Shown in pieces: positions 35,317 through 46,788 of a stretch of DNA of 64,000 bases (position 1 is its first letter; every line of letters begins with the position of its first letter). The stretch is taken from the NCBI GenBank assembly GCA_002104905.1, contig MCFE01000477.1, positions 1-64,000 of the forward strand, in the 5' to 3' direction. Position numbers and translations under genes: made by a program. This stretch comes from Basidiobolus meristosporus CBS 931.73 (Eukaryota > Basidiobolomycota > Basidiobolomycetes > Basidiobolales > Basidiobolaceae). The notes under the pieces are model-generated. The model worked only from the letters and a program-made list of their open reading frames with translations, had not been told where the DNA came from and did not search any database.

Positions 35317-36007
35317 GTCAATAAGGACCGGTTAACAAAGAGTGGGTGGGGGAATGGCTTTCGGGACTTTGTATCCCTGACGATGTAACAGTAGCGTCCT
35401 TAAAATCCCCTCGGGCCAATCAGCTGCGAGTGGGTTGAAATGAATAAACAAACCACTGAGTGCCTGGTGGGATTCGGAGTGGTTGCCAAATATCTTGCCA
35501 TAGTGGTCAAATGCGTGCGTGGGAGATCTCGATATTTCTCTGGCCGGGAATCCTCATATGTGCGATGTTTTGTTTATCACGCCGCCATTTGGATTGGATC
35601 AAATTGGATGGGGAACGCGCATACCAACGATTGGCACAACGCTTCATTCGTGTTGATTGTTGGCTGATTGAGTGCTTTCTGCCACGGTGGCTAAATATTA
35701 TGATTGGGAGTATGTTTATTTCAGACTAAATGCACCTTGTTTCTTCCAGGGTCGTGTGACCTTTCTCCTTCCACTGGAATGGCACATCTTTGCTGATTCT
35801 ACCTATAGATTAGCTCATAAAAGGATATTTAATTTAATCCGCTTCCTCTTCCATCAGCCCAAATGAGCAGTAGTTATGACGCTCCTTGTAGGGGCAATGA
35901 ATGGTCTTCACAACAACAGCTCTATGCCCATCAATTACCCATGACTGTTATTATTCTGCCTATGTTACTGATCCCATCAGCAAGCATAGGAAAGATCAAC
36001 CTTATGG
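35317..36007. other. Divergent intergenic region
   Basis: About 700 bases between divergent start codons at 35,316 and 36,089. Several short open frames (60-90 codons) lack motifs or splice-consistent extension. It presumably contains both promoters. Confidence 0.5.
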
Positions 36008-36033
36008 CACGTGACCCAATCGGTGGCTATAAA
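36008..36033 (+). promoter_or_regulatory. E-box, CCAAT box and TATA box before the small gene
   Basis: CACGTG at 36,008, CCAAT at 36,016 and TATAAA at 36,028. The start codon follows at 36,089, a normal distance for this window. Confidence 0.6.
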
Positions 36034-36088
36034 TTTACGATAATTGCGGGATTTCAAGCAACCCTGACCCCTCCTCTCACCCCTTGTG

Positions 36089-36337
36089 ATGAACCAACCC
36101 ACAACCAACACCAATGATAGTCACGAATTGGTCCGATTTCTTCAGAGCATTGAATCGTAAGTACATCACAGTGGAATAACTCTGTGTTCCAGGGTACAAA
36201 CTGATTCCCCCCTCTCGGATAGATTGTCGGAGGAAATCTTGGATGAAATACTTGTTGAATGTACCAACGAACTTTACACCGCGTCCGATTCACTTGTAGA
36301 GAAGATTTTCAAGGAGGAGTTCCTAACGGAGGGCTAG
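36089..36337 (+). CDS. Small two-exon protein of unknown function (70 aa)
   Basis: Exon 1 is 36089-36156, ending GAATC before a GTAAGT donor. Exon 2 is 36193-36337, following CCAG. The 36-base intron is short but keeps the frame exactly, giving 70 residues. The product is acidic: a Thr/Asn-rich start, then HELVRFLQSIES, then LSEEILDEILVECTNELYT and VEKIFKEEFLTEG, which look helical and may form a helical hairpin. No signal peptide or membrane segment. I do not recognise a family. Support comes from the core promoter motifs directly upstream, the consensus splice sites and the codon-like pattern through the junction. Confidence 0.6.
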
Positions 36338-37308
36338 CTTTCTCTCAATTGGAAGCCCGAATTCTTGGTTGACACTGCATTGTAGCTTGTATATTAGAAG
36401 GGAGCTCCTCAAGCTAGTTTGATAGACTGAGTGGCAGCTTTGGCTCCTGGACATAGATAATACGCATATTCCACGAGTGTTCTATTCATCTACTTGGTGT
36501 GTTGGTTTCTATTCTATTATCCTCCCACTTGAGTTCACGTCTATTTGGCTTTCTGTATTCTAAACCAAACAACACATCTCAACATTTTAAGAAGGCAATC
36601 ACTTCAAGGGAGTTTACAACGTCGCGAAGTTTCCTACACCATTAGTCATCCCCAACAAGATCTCTAGAGATCAATCCACCTCAGCCAAGCCTTCTTCAGC
36701 TTCCTTGACCACGTTCGATCGATGTCACATATACCAACAATACACAATCCTCAAGTGAAACTACAACCTTCTTTTAGTATTACGAGCCCCAGTGGTTTTT
36801 ATAGGAATCGGAGGGGAATCAGGGGGAATCGAGGTGAATGGTTATCCCAGACGATAGAATAGAAATTGGTCATTTGATAACAGATAATCATTCCGCACTT
36901 CGCATTACACATAAGCCATGGCACACCAAGCATTCTCGTTCTGATCGCATCATTCGTCTATGATGGGTGGGAAAGTTACACGGTAACTAGACAAACATCG
37001 AACCACTAACCCAAATTTCCAATGGCTATTCTATAGATAGGATGCATGCCATACCGCTTCATACACCTGTTGGCGATGATAATCACTAGACTCGATCAGA
37101 ATAATCCTGGAATAAGCCAGACGCCATTCCCACTGGCTGATTAAACTGTTCATCAGTTGGAACACCCGATAATCAGGAGAGGCTTATATGGTAAAGAGCA
37201 ATAACTAATTCATCTCTGAAATGTGACTCAAGCTGATGAAACGTTGAGATTCCCTAGGAAAAAATCTGGAAAATTTCTGGCCATTTTTACTCAGTGGAAT
37301 AGGAAATC
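36338..37308. other. Intergenic region without a supported gene
   Basis: About 1 kb with no long open frame on either strand. Contains the 3' end of the small gene and the promoter of the first glycine decarboxylase copy. Nothing else recognised. Confidence 0.55.
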
Positions 37309-37430
37309 TATATATTATCTTTGGCGAGGGTGGAGTGTACTCATTAGCTTCTAACGACATACTTTCAAGTAAGTGTATTTCGCGTCGAATCCTTCTCATC
37401 TGCGCCAGGAATTTACCCTTTTGTTTCCAG
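37309..37430 (+). promoter_or_regulatory. TATA-like box and probable 5' UTR intron of P-protein copy 1
   Basis: TATATATT at 37,309. A GTAAGT donor at 37,369 and a TTTCCAG acceptor ending at 37,430 define a 62-base intron just before the ATG at 37,439. Copy 2 has no such intron. Confidence 0.5.
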
Positions 37431-37438
37431 GTTTTAGT

Positions 37439-40400
37439 ATGGCTTCCCACATCCGTATGGCCACTCGCCTTTTGGCTTCTCGCTCTACTTTTGCTTTGAA
37501 GTCTCTCTCTACCCCTTTGGTCGTTAGAGCTCTTCCCAAGCCTGCCTTCGCTCCTCGTTTCGCTTCCCGATTGGTCCACACTGCCAAGGCTCCTTCCAAG
37601 GATGTCTTCACTCCTTTGGACTCCTTCCCTCGCCGCCACAACGGCTCCGGTGATCAGGCCATCGGTGAGATGCTCAAGACCGTTGGTGTCAAGTCCATTG
37701 ATGATCTCATTGCCAAGACTGTCCCCTCCTCCATCCGTACCGGCAAGGCTCTGGCCTTGGATAACGGTTTCCCCGAGAGAGAGTTGCTCAAGCGCTTGAA
37801 GGACATTGCATCCAAGAACAAGGTGTACCGCTCCTACATCGGTATGGGCTACACCGACACCGTCGTCCCCAACGTGATCCTCAGAAACATCATGGAGAAC
37901 CCTGGGTGGTACACCCAATACACCCCCTACCAAGCCGAGATTGCCCAAGGTCGTCTCGAGTCCTTGCTCAACTACCAAACCATGGTCACCGACTTGACCG
38001 GCATGGAGATCGCCAACGCCTCCTTGCTCGATGAGGGCACTGCCGCCGGTGAGGCCATGGTCATGTGCTACGCCGCCAGCAGAAACAAGAAGAAGACGTT
38101 CTTCGTCGACGAGAACTGCCACCCTCAGACCAATCGAGGTGATGAAGACCCGTGCCGAAGGTTTCGGCATCAACGTCGTCGTCGGAAACTACAAGACCTT
38201 CGACTTTGAGGCCGCCAAGAACGAAGTCTCCGGTGTGTTGATCCAGTACCCCGCCAACGACGGCATCGTCATTGACTACAAGGAGTTCACCGACAGAATC
38301 CACGGCCTCGGTGGTCAAGTCGTCTGCGCCACCGACCTCCTCGCACTCACCATGCTCAAGCCCCCTGGCGAGTTCGGAGCCGACATCGTCTTGGGTAACA
38401 GCCAACGCTTCGGTGTTCCCCTCGGTTATGGCGGCCCACACGCCGCCTTCTTCGCCTGTACCAAGGACAACGCCAGAAGAATGCCCGGAAGAATCGTCGG
38501 TGTCTCCAAGGATGCCGCCGGCAAGAAGGCCCTTCGCTTGGCCCTCCAAACCCGTGAGCAACACATTCGTCGTGAGAAGGCCACCTCCAACATCTGCACC
38601 GCTCAGGCTTTGTTGGCCAACATGGCCGCCATGTACGCCGTCTACCACGGACCTGAGGGCGTCAAGCAGATTGCCCAAAGAATCCACAACTTCACCAGCA
38701 TCCTCTCCGCTGGAGTCCGTCGCGCTGGCCACACCATCCAGAACGAGACCTTCTTCGACACCCTCACCATCAAGGTGAACGGTGGCTCCGAGGGTGTCAT
38801 CAAGAAGGCCCTCGACAACGGAATCAATCTCCGCCGCATCGATGAGGCCACCGTTGGTATCACCCTGGACGAGACCGTCACCCGCAAGGACTTGGAGGAC
38901 CTCTTGACGGTGTTCTCCGCTGATGGCTCCGTCCCTGACGTTGCCGTTCTCGCCGCCGAGGCCGGGGTCAGCGAGGGCAAGCCAGCCCAGAACTTCCCTA
39001 GCTCTCTTGCCCGTACGTCCAAGTACTTGGAGCACGACATCTTCAACAAGTATCACTCCGAGACCGACATGCTCCGCTACATCCACCACTTGCAGTCCAA
39101 GGACCTCTCGCTCACTCACTCCATGATCCCCCTCGGATCCTGCACCATGAAGCTGAACGCCACCACCGAGATGATCCCAGTCACCTGGCCCGAGTTCGGC
39201 AACATCCATCCATTCGCCCCCGCTGACCAGGTCGAGGGTTACAAGATCATGCTCGACGAGCTCGCCGAGGATCTTGCCGTGGTGACCGGTTTCGACGAGG
39301 TCTCGCTTCAGCCCAACAGCGGTGCCCAGGGTGAGTATGCTGGTCTCCGTACCATCAAGGCCTACCACGAGTCCCGCGGGGAGGGTCAGCGTGATGTTTG
39401 CTTGATCCCCATCTCCGCCCACGGCACCAACCCTGCCTCCGCCGCCATGGCCGGCATGAAGGTCGTCATCGTCAACTGCAAGCCCAACGGCAACTTGGAT
39501 CTCGATGACCTCAAGGCCAAGGCCGAGAAGCACAAGGAGAAGCTGGCCGCTGTGATGGTCACCTACCCGTCCACCTTCGGTGTGTTCGAGGACGGGATCA
39601 AGGATTTGTGTGAGATCATCCACACCAACGGCGGTCAGGTCTACATGGACGGTGCCAACATGAACGCCCAGATTGGCATCTGCTCTCCTGGTGACATCGG
39701 AGCCGATGTTTGCCACTTGAACTTGCACAAGACCTTCTGCATTCCTCACGGTGGCGGTGGACCAGGCATGGGCCCCATCGGTGTCAAGTCTCACTTGGCC
39801 CCCTTCCTCCCTGGCCATCCTTTGGTCAAGACGGGTGGTGACAAGGCCATCGGGCCCATCTCCGCCGCTCCCTTCGGCTCCTCCAGCATCCTTCCCATCT
39901 CCTGGGCGTATGTCAAGCTGATGGGAGCCAAGGGTATCACCGAGGCCACCCACCAAGCCATCCTCAACGCCAACTACATGAGAAGCCGCCTCGAGAACCA
40001 CTACAAGGTCCTCTACACCAACGAGAACGGCATGTGCGCTCACGAGTTCATCCTCGACATCCGTCCATTCGGGGAGACTGCTGGCATCGAGGCCATCGAT
40101 GTCGCCAAGAGACTCCAGGATTACGGATTCCACTCGCCCACCATGTCCTGGCCCGTCGCCAACACCCTCATGATCGAGCCCACCGAGTCCGAGTCCAAGG
40201 CCGAGTTGGACCGCTTCTGCGACGCCATGATCTCCATCCGTGAGGAAATCCGTGCTGTCGAGGAGGGCAAGCAGCCCAAGGTCGACAACGTCCTCAAGAA
40301 CTCCCCTCACCCTCTCGACCGTCTCATGGCCAACGAGTGGACCCATCCTTACTCTCGTGAGCAAGCGGCCTACCCCAAGGCCTGGTTGAAGGAGCGCAAG

Positions 40401-40487
40401 TTCTGGCCCACCGTTTCCAGAATCGACGACGCCTACGGTGACCGTAACCTCATCTGCTCCTGCCCACCAGTCAGCGATTACGAGTAA
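37439..40487 (+). pseudogene. GCV2: Glycine decarboxylase P protein, copy 1, with one-base frameshift
   Basis: This copy encodes the PLP-dependent P protein of the mitochondrial glycine cleavage system, which decarboxylates glycine and passes aminomethyl to the H protein. It is nearly identical to the inverted copy at 41,976-45,023 except in the transit peptide. One extra C in CAGACCAATCG (38,130/38,131; copy 2 reads CAGACAATCG) shifts the frame, so translation from 37,439 stops at 38,209 after about 256 residues. The remaining frame to 40,487 is fully open and keeps the PLP lysine (NLHKTF, about residue 764 in copy 2 numbering) and the glycine-rich loop after it. With no other lesion, this is either a very recent pseudogene or a base-call error. 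Confidence 0.9.
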
Positions 40488-40991
40488 GCTGGCCGGTCGG
40501 TCTCACGTAATAGACACATGGTAATCGGATGACACGAAGACAAATACCATAACGACGACGACACATTCCTCGGAACATTAATCATTACATCACAATATGA
40601 CAATTTATTGTACAGAAACGAACATTCATCCCATCAAGGTCAATAAAACCCATTTATCCCGCATCCACGCTCATGACACCTAACAAATGGGTCGATTTTC
40701 TAAGATTTACAACAGAGTGATGCCATCAGTGAATCCACTTCGAGGCAATGGGACGTGGATCAATTGGCTCATGCCAGGTGAGAGCAATATATTTAGCGAA
40801 TCTCGGATCCATCAGGTTTTGCGATTTGGAACTGATCGTCCCCTTGCGGAAATCCAACCTCAGACCAATCCCTATCCTGGTCCTGATCCTGGCCATCCCA
40901 TTGGTTACTCTGACGTCAAGATGGTTCTGGAACAGAATACGGCTGATGCCAAGGAATTTGGAACTAAACCATAATCGTGGCTTTGGAGGAC
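40488..40991. other. Intergenic region, P-protein copy 1 to synaptobrevin
   Basis: About 500 bases. One open frame (40,687-40,974) has no recognisable motif and precedes the synaptobrevin promoter. A CRE-like TGACGTCA occurs near 40,910. Confidence 0.5.
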
Positions 40992-40998
40992 TATATAA
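40992..40998 (+). promoter_or_regulatory. TATA box of synaptobrevin gene
   Basis: TATATAA, 41 bases before the first base of the split start codon. Confidence 0.65.
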
Positions 40999-41038
40999 GC
41001 GGTCGAAGGGATGCCGAGTGACACGAAATCTCCTCAAC

Positions 41039-41662
41039 ATGTAAGTGTACCCTTCTCCCTTCACCGATCAGCTACCTCCTTGGGACTAACTTGGACATTT
41101 TCAGGTCATACGATCCCAGTGTTTCTCTCAATGACGGCCATCAGTACGATCCGACCTCGACCTCCACGCCCACCTACAACTCCAATCCCCGGGTCGACCA
41201 CGATCGAACGAAGCTCGTGCAGAAGCAAGTGGACGAGGTAGTCAACATCATGCAGGACAACATCAACAGCGTCCTCGATCGGGGCGAGAAAATGGAGAAC
41301 CTGAACTCCAAAGCGAGTAAGTACCGTCATTCGGGATGATCCGTCCCGCGGCATATCACTTACCCATATCCTAGGTGACCTGGAAATGGGCTCGAGGCAG
41401 TTCAAGCGCGGGGCCCACGGTGTACGTAAGAAGATGTGGTGGAAGAACATGAAGATGCGGTTCGCCATTTTGGCAGTCATCCTTCTGATCTTGTTGTGCA
41501 TCATAGGTAAGTGGCGGATCGGCGGATTTGGATTCGTGGCCACCGGATGTATCTAACTCCTTGATAGTTCCAATTATAGTGAAGTCCAAGTCCAACCATA
41601 CTTCCGCACCCTCCCCATCGCCGACACTCACCCCTACTCCTTCTCCCTCACCGACTGCCTAA
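41039..41662 (+). CDS. SNC1: Synaptobrevin/VAMP-type v-SNARE with start codon split by an intron
   Basis: Exons: 41039-41040 (only AT of the start codon), 41105-41316, 41375-41506, 41568-41662. Donors are GTAAGT in all three introns. The 146-residue product has a polar N-terminus, a SNARE helix (about residues 38-97) with the central Arg in INSVLDRGEKMENLNSKA, a basic-aromatic KKMWWKNMKMR linker, a single C-terminal membrane anchor (AILAVILLILLCIIVPIIV), and an unusual luminal tail of about 25 residues rich in Ser, Pro and Thr. v-SNAREs of this family drive fusion of exocytic vesicles with the plasma membrane. It sits in the loop between the two inverted P-protein genes. An upstream ATG at 41,011 is out of frame. 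Confidence 0.93.
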
Positions 41663-41975
41663 CCTATTCTCATGTATATTCACCATGTACCCTATTGACT
41701 CCTGTACTGTCTGTTTTTACACTAATAACAAGCCTATATTATGACATCAGCATGATGATCCCACGGATGATTAATGGCCACTTTCCCCCGAACAGTACCA
41801 ACTGCACTTGGAGAGATCCGATTGGTCGGGAGTCTAACAGTCCTCATTCAGAGAGCTATTTTATTAACTGCTTGGTAACAGTGCATGAGTGGTTGATGGT
41901 AAGCATGCGCGCATGAATAATGGTTGGAAAGGTGCAATGATGGGATTATGATTAGGATGCTGGATACATTCGGGA
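41663..41975. other. Convergent gap between synaptobrevin and P-protein copy 2
   Basis: 313 bases with no gene. Homology between the two P-protein copies does not extend into it. Confidence 0.6.
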
Positions 41976-44900
41976 TTACTCGTAGTCACTGACTGGTGGG
42001 CAGGAGCAGATGAGGTTACGGTCACCGTAGGCGTCGTCGATTCTGGAAACGGTGGGCCAGAACTTGCGCTCCTTCAACCAGGCCTTGGGGTAGGCCGCTT
42101 GCTCACGAGAGTAAGGATGGGTCCACTCGTTGGCCATGAGACGGTCGAGAGGGTGAGGGGAGTTCTTGAGGACGTTGTCGACCTTGGGCTGCTTGCCCTC
42201 CTCGACAGCACGGATTTCCTCACGGATGGAGATCATGGCGTCACAGAAGCGGTCCAACTCGGCCTTGGACTCGGACTCGGTGGGCTCGATCATGAGGGTG
42301 TTAGCAACGGGCCAGGACATGGTGGGCGAGTGGAATCCGTAATCCTGGAGTCTTTTGGCGACATCGATGGCCTCGATGCCAGCGGTCTCTCCGAATGGAC
42401 GGATGTCGAGGATGAACTCGTGAGCGCACATGCCGTTCTCGTTGGTGTAGAGGACCTTGTAGTGGTTCTCGAGGCGGCTTCTCATGTAGTTGGCGTTGAG
42501 GATGGCTTGGTGGGTGGCCTCGGTGATACCCTTGGCTCCCATCAGCTTGACATACGCCCAGGAGATGGGAAGGATGCTGGAGGAGCCGAAGGGAGCGGCG
42601 GAGATGGGCCCGATGGCCTTGTCACCACCCGTCTTGACCAAAGGATGGCCAGGGAGGAAGGGGGCCAAGTGAGACTTGACACCGATGGGGCCCATGCCTG
42701 GTCCACCGCCACCGTGAGGAATGCAGAAGGTCTTGTGCAAGTTCAAGTGGCAAACATCGGCTCCGATGTCACCAGGAGAGCAGATGCCAATCTGGGCGTT
42801 CATGTTGGCACCGTCCATGTAGACCTGACCGCCGTTGGTGTGGATGATCTCACACAAATCCTTGATCCCGTCCTCGAACACACCGAAGGTGGACGGGTAG
42901 GTGACCATCACAGCGGCCAGCTTCTCCTTGTGCTTCTCGGCCTTGGCCTTGAGGTCATCAAGATCCAAGTTGCCGTTGGGCTTGCAGTTGACGATGACGA
43001 CCTTCATGCCGGCCATGGCGGCGGAGGCAGGGTTGGTGCCGTGGGCGGAGATGGGGATCAAGCAAACATCACGCTGACCCTCCCCGCGGGACTCGTGGTA
43101 GGCCTTGATGGTACGGAGACCAGCATACTCACCCTGGGCACCGCTGTTGGGCTGAAGCGAGACCTCGTCGAAACCGGTCACCACGGCAAGATCCTCGGCG
43201 AGCTCGTCGAGCATGATCTTGTAACCCTCGACCTGGTCAGCGGGGGCGAATGGATGGATGCTGCCGAACTCGGGCCAGGTGACTGGGATCATCTCGGTGG
43301 TGGCGTTCAGCTTCATGGTGCAGGATCCGAGGGGGATCATGGAGTGAGTGAGCGAGAGGTCCTTGGACTGCAAGTGGTGGATGTAGCGGAGCATGTCGGT
43401 CTCGGAGTGATACTTGTTGAAGATGTCGTGCTCCAAGTACTTGGACGTACGGGCAAGAGAGCTAGGGAAGTTCTGGGCTGGCTTGCCCTCGCTGACCCCG
43501 GCCTCGGCGGCGAGAACGGCAACGTCAGGGACGGGGCCATCAGCGGAGAACACCGTCAAGAGGTCCTCCAAATCCTTGCGGGTGACGGTCTCGTCCAGGG
43601 TGATACCGACGGTGGCCTCATCGATGCGGCGGAGATTGATTCCGTTGTCGAGGGCCTTCTTGATGACACCCTCGGAGCCACCGTTCACCTTGATGGTGAG
43701 GGTGTCGAAGAAGGTCTCGTTCTGGATGGTGTGGCCAGCGCGACGGACTCCAGCGGAGAGGATGCTGGTGAAGTTGTGGATTCTTTGGGCAATCTGCTTG
43801 ACGCCCTCAGGTCCGTGGTAGACGGCGTACATGGCGGCCATGTTGGCCAACAAAGCCTGAGCGGTACAGATGTTGGAGGTGGCCTTCTCACGACGAATGT
43901 GTTGCTCACGGGTTTGGAGGGCCAAGCGGAGGGCCTTCTTGCCGGCGGCATCCTTGGAGACACCGACGATTCTTCCGGGCATTCTTCTGGCGTTGTCCTT
44001 GGTACAGGCGAAGAAGGCGGCGTGTGGGCCGCCATAACCGAGGGGAACACCGAAGCGTTGGCTGTTACCCAAGACGATGTCGGCTCCGAACTCGCCAGGG
44101 GGCTTGAGCATGGTGAGTGCGAGGAGGTCGGTGGCGCAGACGACTTGACCACCGAGGCCGTGGATTCTGTCGGTGAACTCCTTGTAGTCAATGACGATGC
44201 CGTCGTTGGCGGGGTACTGGATCAACACACCGGAGACTTCGTTCTTGGCGGCCTCAAAGTCGAAGGTCTTGTAGTTTCCGACGACAACGTTGATGCCGAA
44301 ACCTTCGGCACGGGTCTTCATCACCTCGATTGTCTGAGGGTGGCAGTTCTCGTCGACGAAGAACGTCTTCTTCTTGTTTCTGCTGGCGGCGTAGCACATG
44401 ACCATGGCCTCACCGGCGGCAGTGCCCTCATCGAGCAAGGAGGCGTTGGCGATCTCCATGCCGGTCAAGTCGGTGACCATGGTTTGGTAGTTGAGCAAGG
44501 ACTCGAGACGACCTTGGGCAATCTCGGCTTGGTAGGGGGTGTATTGGGTGTACCACCCAGGGTTCTCCATGATGTTTCTGAGGATCACGTTGGGGACGAC
44601 GGTGTCGGTGTAGCCCATACCGATGTAGGAGCGGTACACCTTGTTCTTGGATGCAATGTCCTTCAAGCGCTTGAGCAACTCTCTCTCGGGGAAACCGTTA
44701 TCCAAGGCCAGAGCCTTGCCGGTACGGATGGAGGAGGGGACAGTCTTGGCAATGAGATCATCAATGGACTTGACACCAACGGTCTTGAGCATCTCACCGA
44801 TGGCCTGATCACCGGAGCCGTTGTGGCGGCGAGGGAAGGAGTCCAAAGGAGTGAAGACGTCCTTGGAAGGAGCCTTAGCGGAGTGGACGAATCTGTAGAC

Positions 44901-45023
44901 GAAACGAGGGGCGATAGTGGGTTTCGGCAGAGCTCTAACGACCAAAGGGGTAGAGAGAGACTTCAAAGCAAAAGTAGAGCGAGAAGCCAAAAGACGAGTA
45001 GCAGCGCGCATTTGGAAAACCAT
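41976..45023 (-). CDS. GCV2: Glycine decarboxylase (P protein), mitochondrial, copy 2, intact
   Basis: Single-exon gene, 1,015 residues, normal length for the eukaryotic P protein. Residues 1 to about 50 are a Ser/Arg/Ala-rich mitochondrial transit peptide. Two homologous PLP-type halves follow (about 60-480 and 500-980). The PLP lysine is at about 764 in [20 protein letters not shown]. It catalyses the decarboxylation step of glycine cleavage, feeding one-carbon units to folate. The gene is in tail-to-tail inversion with copy 1, and the sequence match ends exactly at the TAA stop. Codon use is strongly C-ending, as in highly expressed genes, which creates a long meaningless antisense open frame. 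The start at 45,023 fits the TATA box 66 bases upstream. Confidence 0.97.
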   Translation of the reverse strand: MVFQMRAATRLLASRSTFALKSLSTPLVVRALPKPTIAPRFVYRFVHSAKAPSKDVFTPLDSFPRRHNGSGDQAIGEMLKTVGVKSIDDLIAKTVPSSIRTGKALALDNGFPERELLKRLKDIASKNKVYRSYIGMGYTDTVVPNVILRNIMENPGWYTQYTPYQAEIAQGRLESLLNYQTMVTDLTGMEIANASLLDEGTAAGEAMVMCYAASRNKKKTFFVDENCHPQTIEVMKTRAEGFGINVVVGNYKTFDFEAAKNEVSGVLIQYPANDGIVIDYKEFTDRIHGLGGQVVCATDLLALTMLKPPGEFGADIVLGNSQRFGVPLGYGGPHAAFFACTKDNARRMPGRIVGVSKDAAGKKALRLALQTREQHIRREKATSNICTAQALLANMAAMYAVYHGPEGVKQIAQRIHNFTSILSAGVRRAGHTIQNETFFDTLTIKVNGGSEGVIKKALDNGINLRRIDEATVGITLDETVTRKDLEDLLTVFSADGPVPDVAVLAAEAGVSEGKPAQNFPSSLARTSKYLEHDIFNKYHSETDMLRYIHHLQSKDLSLTHSMIPLGSCTMKLNATTEMIPVTWPEFGSIHPFAPADQVEGYKIMLDELAEDLAVVTGFDEVSLQPNSGAQGEYAGLRTIKAYHESRGEGQRDVCLIPISAHGTNPASAAMAGMKVVIVNCKPNGNLDLDDLKAKAEKHKEKLAAVMVTYPSTFGVFEDGIKDLCEIIHTNGGQVYMDGANMNAQIGICSPGDIGADVCHLNLHKTFCIPHGGGGPGMGPIGVKSHLAPFLPGHPLVKTGGDKAIGPISAAPFGSSSILPISWAYVKLMGAKGITEATHQAILNANYMRSRLENHYKVLYTNENGMCAHEFILDIRPFGETAGIEAIDVAKRLQDYGFHSPTMSWPVANTLMIEPTESESKAELDRFCDAMISIREEIRAVEEGKQPKVDNVLKNSPHPLDRLMANEWTHPYSREQAAYPKAWLKERKFWPTVSRIDDAYGDRNLICSCPPVSDYE

Positions 45024-45088
45024 TTTTGTAATTTGTTATGAAATGTGAAACCTCCCAAGCACGACCCTAACACCACCCGGTAGACTCG

Positions 45089-45096
45089 TATTTATA
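45089..45096 (-). promoter_or_regulatory. TATA box of P-protein copy 2
   Basis: TATAAATA on the minus strand, 66 bases before the start codon. Confidence 0.7.
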
Positions 45097-45878
45097 CCCA
45101 AGTCGGAAATCAAGCAATGCAGCACGTTGGGTGACATCCAGTAGCACTTGGAGAATCCATGATCGTATCACCTGGGCCTTAAGTTTAGTGAGATTGTCCA
45201 CAAGACATGTAAACTTAGTAACGAATAGATTATCAATAGATATCGACTAGTAGATAATCGAAAAAAGTGGATTTGATTTCAAGGTCACATCGCCAGAATT
45301 TGGATCTACTTATCATCTTACGCCTCATTTAAGGAAATCTTTAGGAATGCACAACAGGATTAATGAACGGTGATATATAGATCTCCCCATTGTCTCGATG
45401 GTCCCACTTGAAAAGGCCGGCTGATTCGGAGGCATTTCGTCAAGTGACGATCTGCCATATCGGCTTCCGCACAGATCGGCAATCAGGAAATTGTTACACA
45501 CCCTTAGTGATAAGAATCCAGACGCGAAAAAAAAGCGGTCTAGGGCATAAACACCGAATCAAAAACGTCAGGCTGTAGATAGGATGCCTACCTCGTTACC
45601 AGTAACCCAGACGCAAACGGGTTGTTAAATCCACTACAGCTTTTCTCACATGACTTGCCTACTGGTGTGGTGTATCTTCAGATCGTGGGATGAGCTTGCT
45701 CGATTAAGATATGTGGCTCTATGTTGTTGTGCTTTTTGTGAGCAGATTTGGAAGAAACTATGACAACGAACGCTACAAAGTCGGATGGCGATGAATCACT
45801 TCCCTCCACTGACACTGACGTGTCGTTTGTATCAAGAGTGGAGCTATGCGGTGCTGGACGGCTGCTTGTCGAATCCTT
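45097..45878. other. Intergenic region without a supported gene
   Basis: About 780 bases. Only short frames are present, without motifs. It presumably holds upstream elements of divergent promoters. Confidence 0.55.
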
Positions 45879-45886
45879 TATATATT
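45879..45886 (+). promoter_or_regulatory. TATA-like box of the small CBM19 gene
   Basis: TATATATT, 73 bases before the ATG at 45,959. Confidence 0.5.
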
Positions 45887-45958
45887 CCCAGTAGTCCATC
45901 ATTCAGCGACTGATCCTATATTTCCCGTAGTTCGCTGTTCAACAACTGATCATATAGA

Positions 45959-46252
45959 ATGCTTCTTGGTATCAAAATCTTCGCCCTCGTCGCCGCTCTG
46001 GCTACCGTATTCGCTGACCCTGGGGATCTTCCTTTGTGTGATGCAGTCACAGTCACTTCCACCATTTTCGTGACAGCCAATCAGCCCAAGCCCACCGAAG
46101 GGCCCTGTCAACATGGTGTCTACAGCTGTGTCAGCTCTGGCAAATCGGTGGACTACACAATTTGCGCGCACGGCACCCAGATCGTCAGTTCTTGTGCGCC
46201 AGGCACTGTCTGTAAGAATGCTGGCGATTCCGTTGTATGCGATTGGCCTTGA
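45959..46252 (+). CDS. Small secreted CBM19-like protein (97 aa)
   Basis: A signal peptide (MLLGIKIFALVAALATVFA) is followed almost directly by a single Cys-rich module of about 75 residues: VTSTIFVT, then CQHGVYSCVSSGKSVDYTIC, HGTQIVSSCAPGTVCKN and a VVCDW end. The module matches the C-terminal domains of the two following genes. It resembles CBM19, a chitin-binding module at the C-terminus of some fungal chitinases. There is no catalytic domain, so a chitin-binding or wall-associated role is likely but inferred. AATAAA follows near 46,305. It is the first of three tandem genes of this type on the plus strand. Confidence 0.78.
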   Translation: MLLGIKIFALVAALATVFADPGDLPLCDAVTVTSTIFVTANQPKPTEGPCQHGVYSCVSSGKSVDYTICAHGTQIVSSCAPGTVCKNAGDSVVCDWP

Positions 46253-46788
46253 AGACGTAGCTTCTTGTTTAACAAATGATTTAATTCCATAGTAGCAGCA
46301 CGGAGAATAAACAAAATTTAAAGTAATCTGCTCCGCTCGACCCGTTGTATCGGCTCGCATGGTTTATATACTTATTTGGATATATACCTCGGAAATTGGC
46401 CAGATTCGGCTCGCAAATGCTAGGTCAGATTAAATTCTCGAATCCAGATTTCAATTATACCATGAATGCCAAATCGATTGCGCAACGCTATTTCTTTGGC
46501 ATGATTTTCAGATGTCAATGGACGAATCAAGCCCAATCCAAGCATGCACATATCAGATAAATCGATTTCATGTAGCTGGATTGATCTCTGAAGCTTTCGC
46601 CATCCCACGTAAACGACAGTATCCATCTTCGTTCTTGGATAGGTAATTCGCGCGCTGTTCTATACCGAGTACTGCTCTAACCTACACAATGATGATTGGC
46701 CAGCGTGGCCTTGTCTAGAATTGCAATGCCGTGGTCCCGATCAGCTACTTCGCGAATGCCAAGAAACCCATTCTTTGCACAGCAATTC
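46253..46788. other. Intergenic region
   Basis: About 540 bases with 3' signals of the upstream gene and the promoter of the next. No supported gene. Confidence 0.55.

Noticed and set aside
38100-38160. An intron explaining the frame change in P-protein copy 1
   Set aside because: No GT-AG pair fits. Copy 2 is colinear through the site with a single base less.
41011-41040. Upstream ATG at 41,011 as synaptobrevin start
   Set aside because: After splicing it is out of the SNARE frame. It lies so close to the TATA box that it is probably not transcribed.
42099-45041. 980-codon open frame antisense to P-protein copy 2 (and a 767-codon one antisense to copy 1 at 38,061-40,364)
   Set aside because: It mirrors a highly biased, C-ending codon pattern. 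The product is Gly/Val/Asp/Leu-rich and without motifs, and its openness follows from the sense strand.
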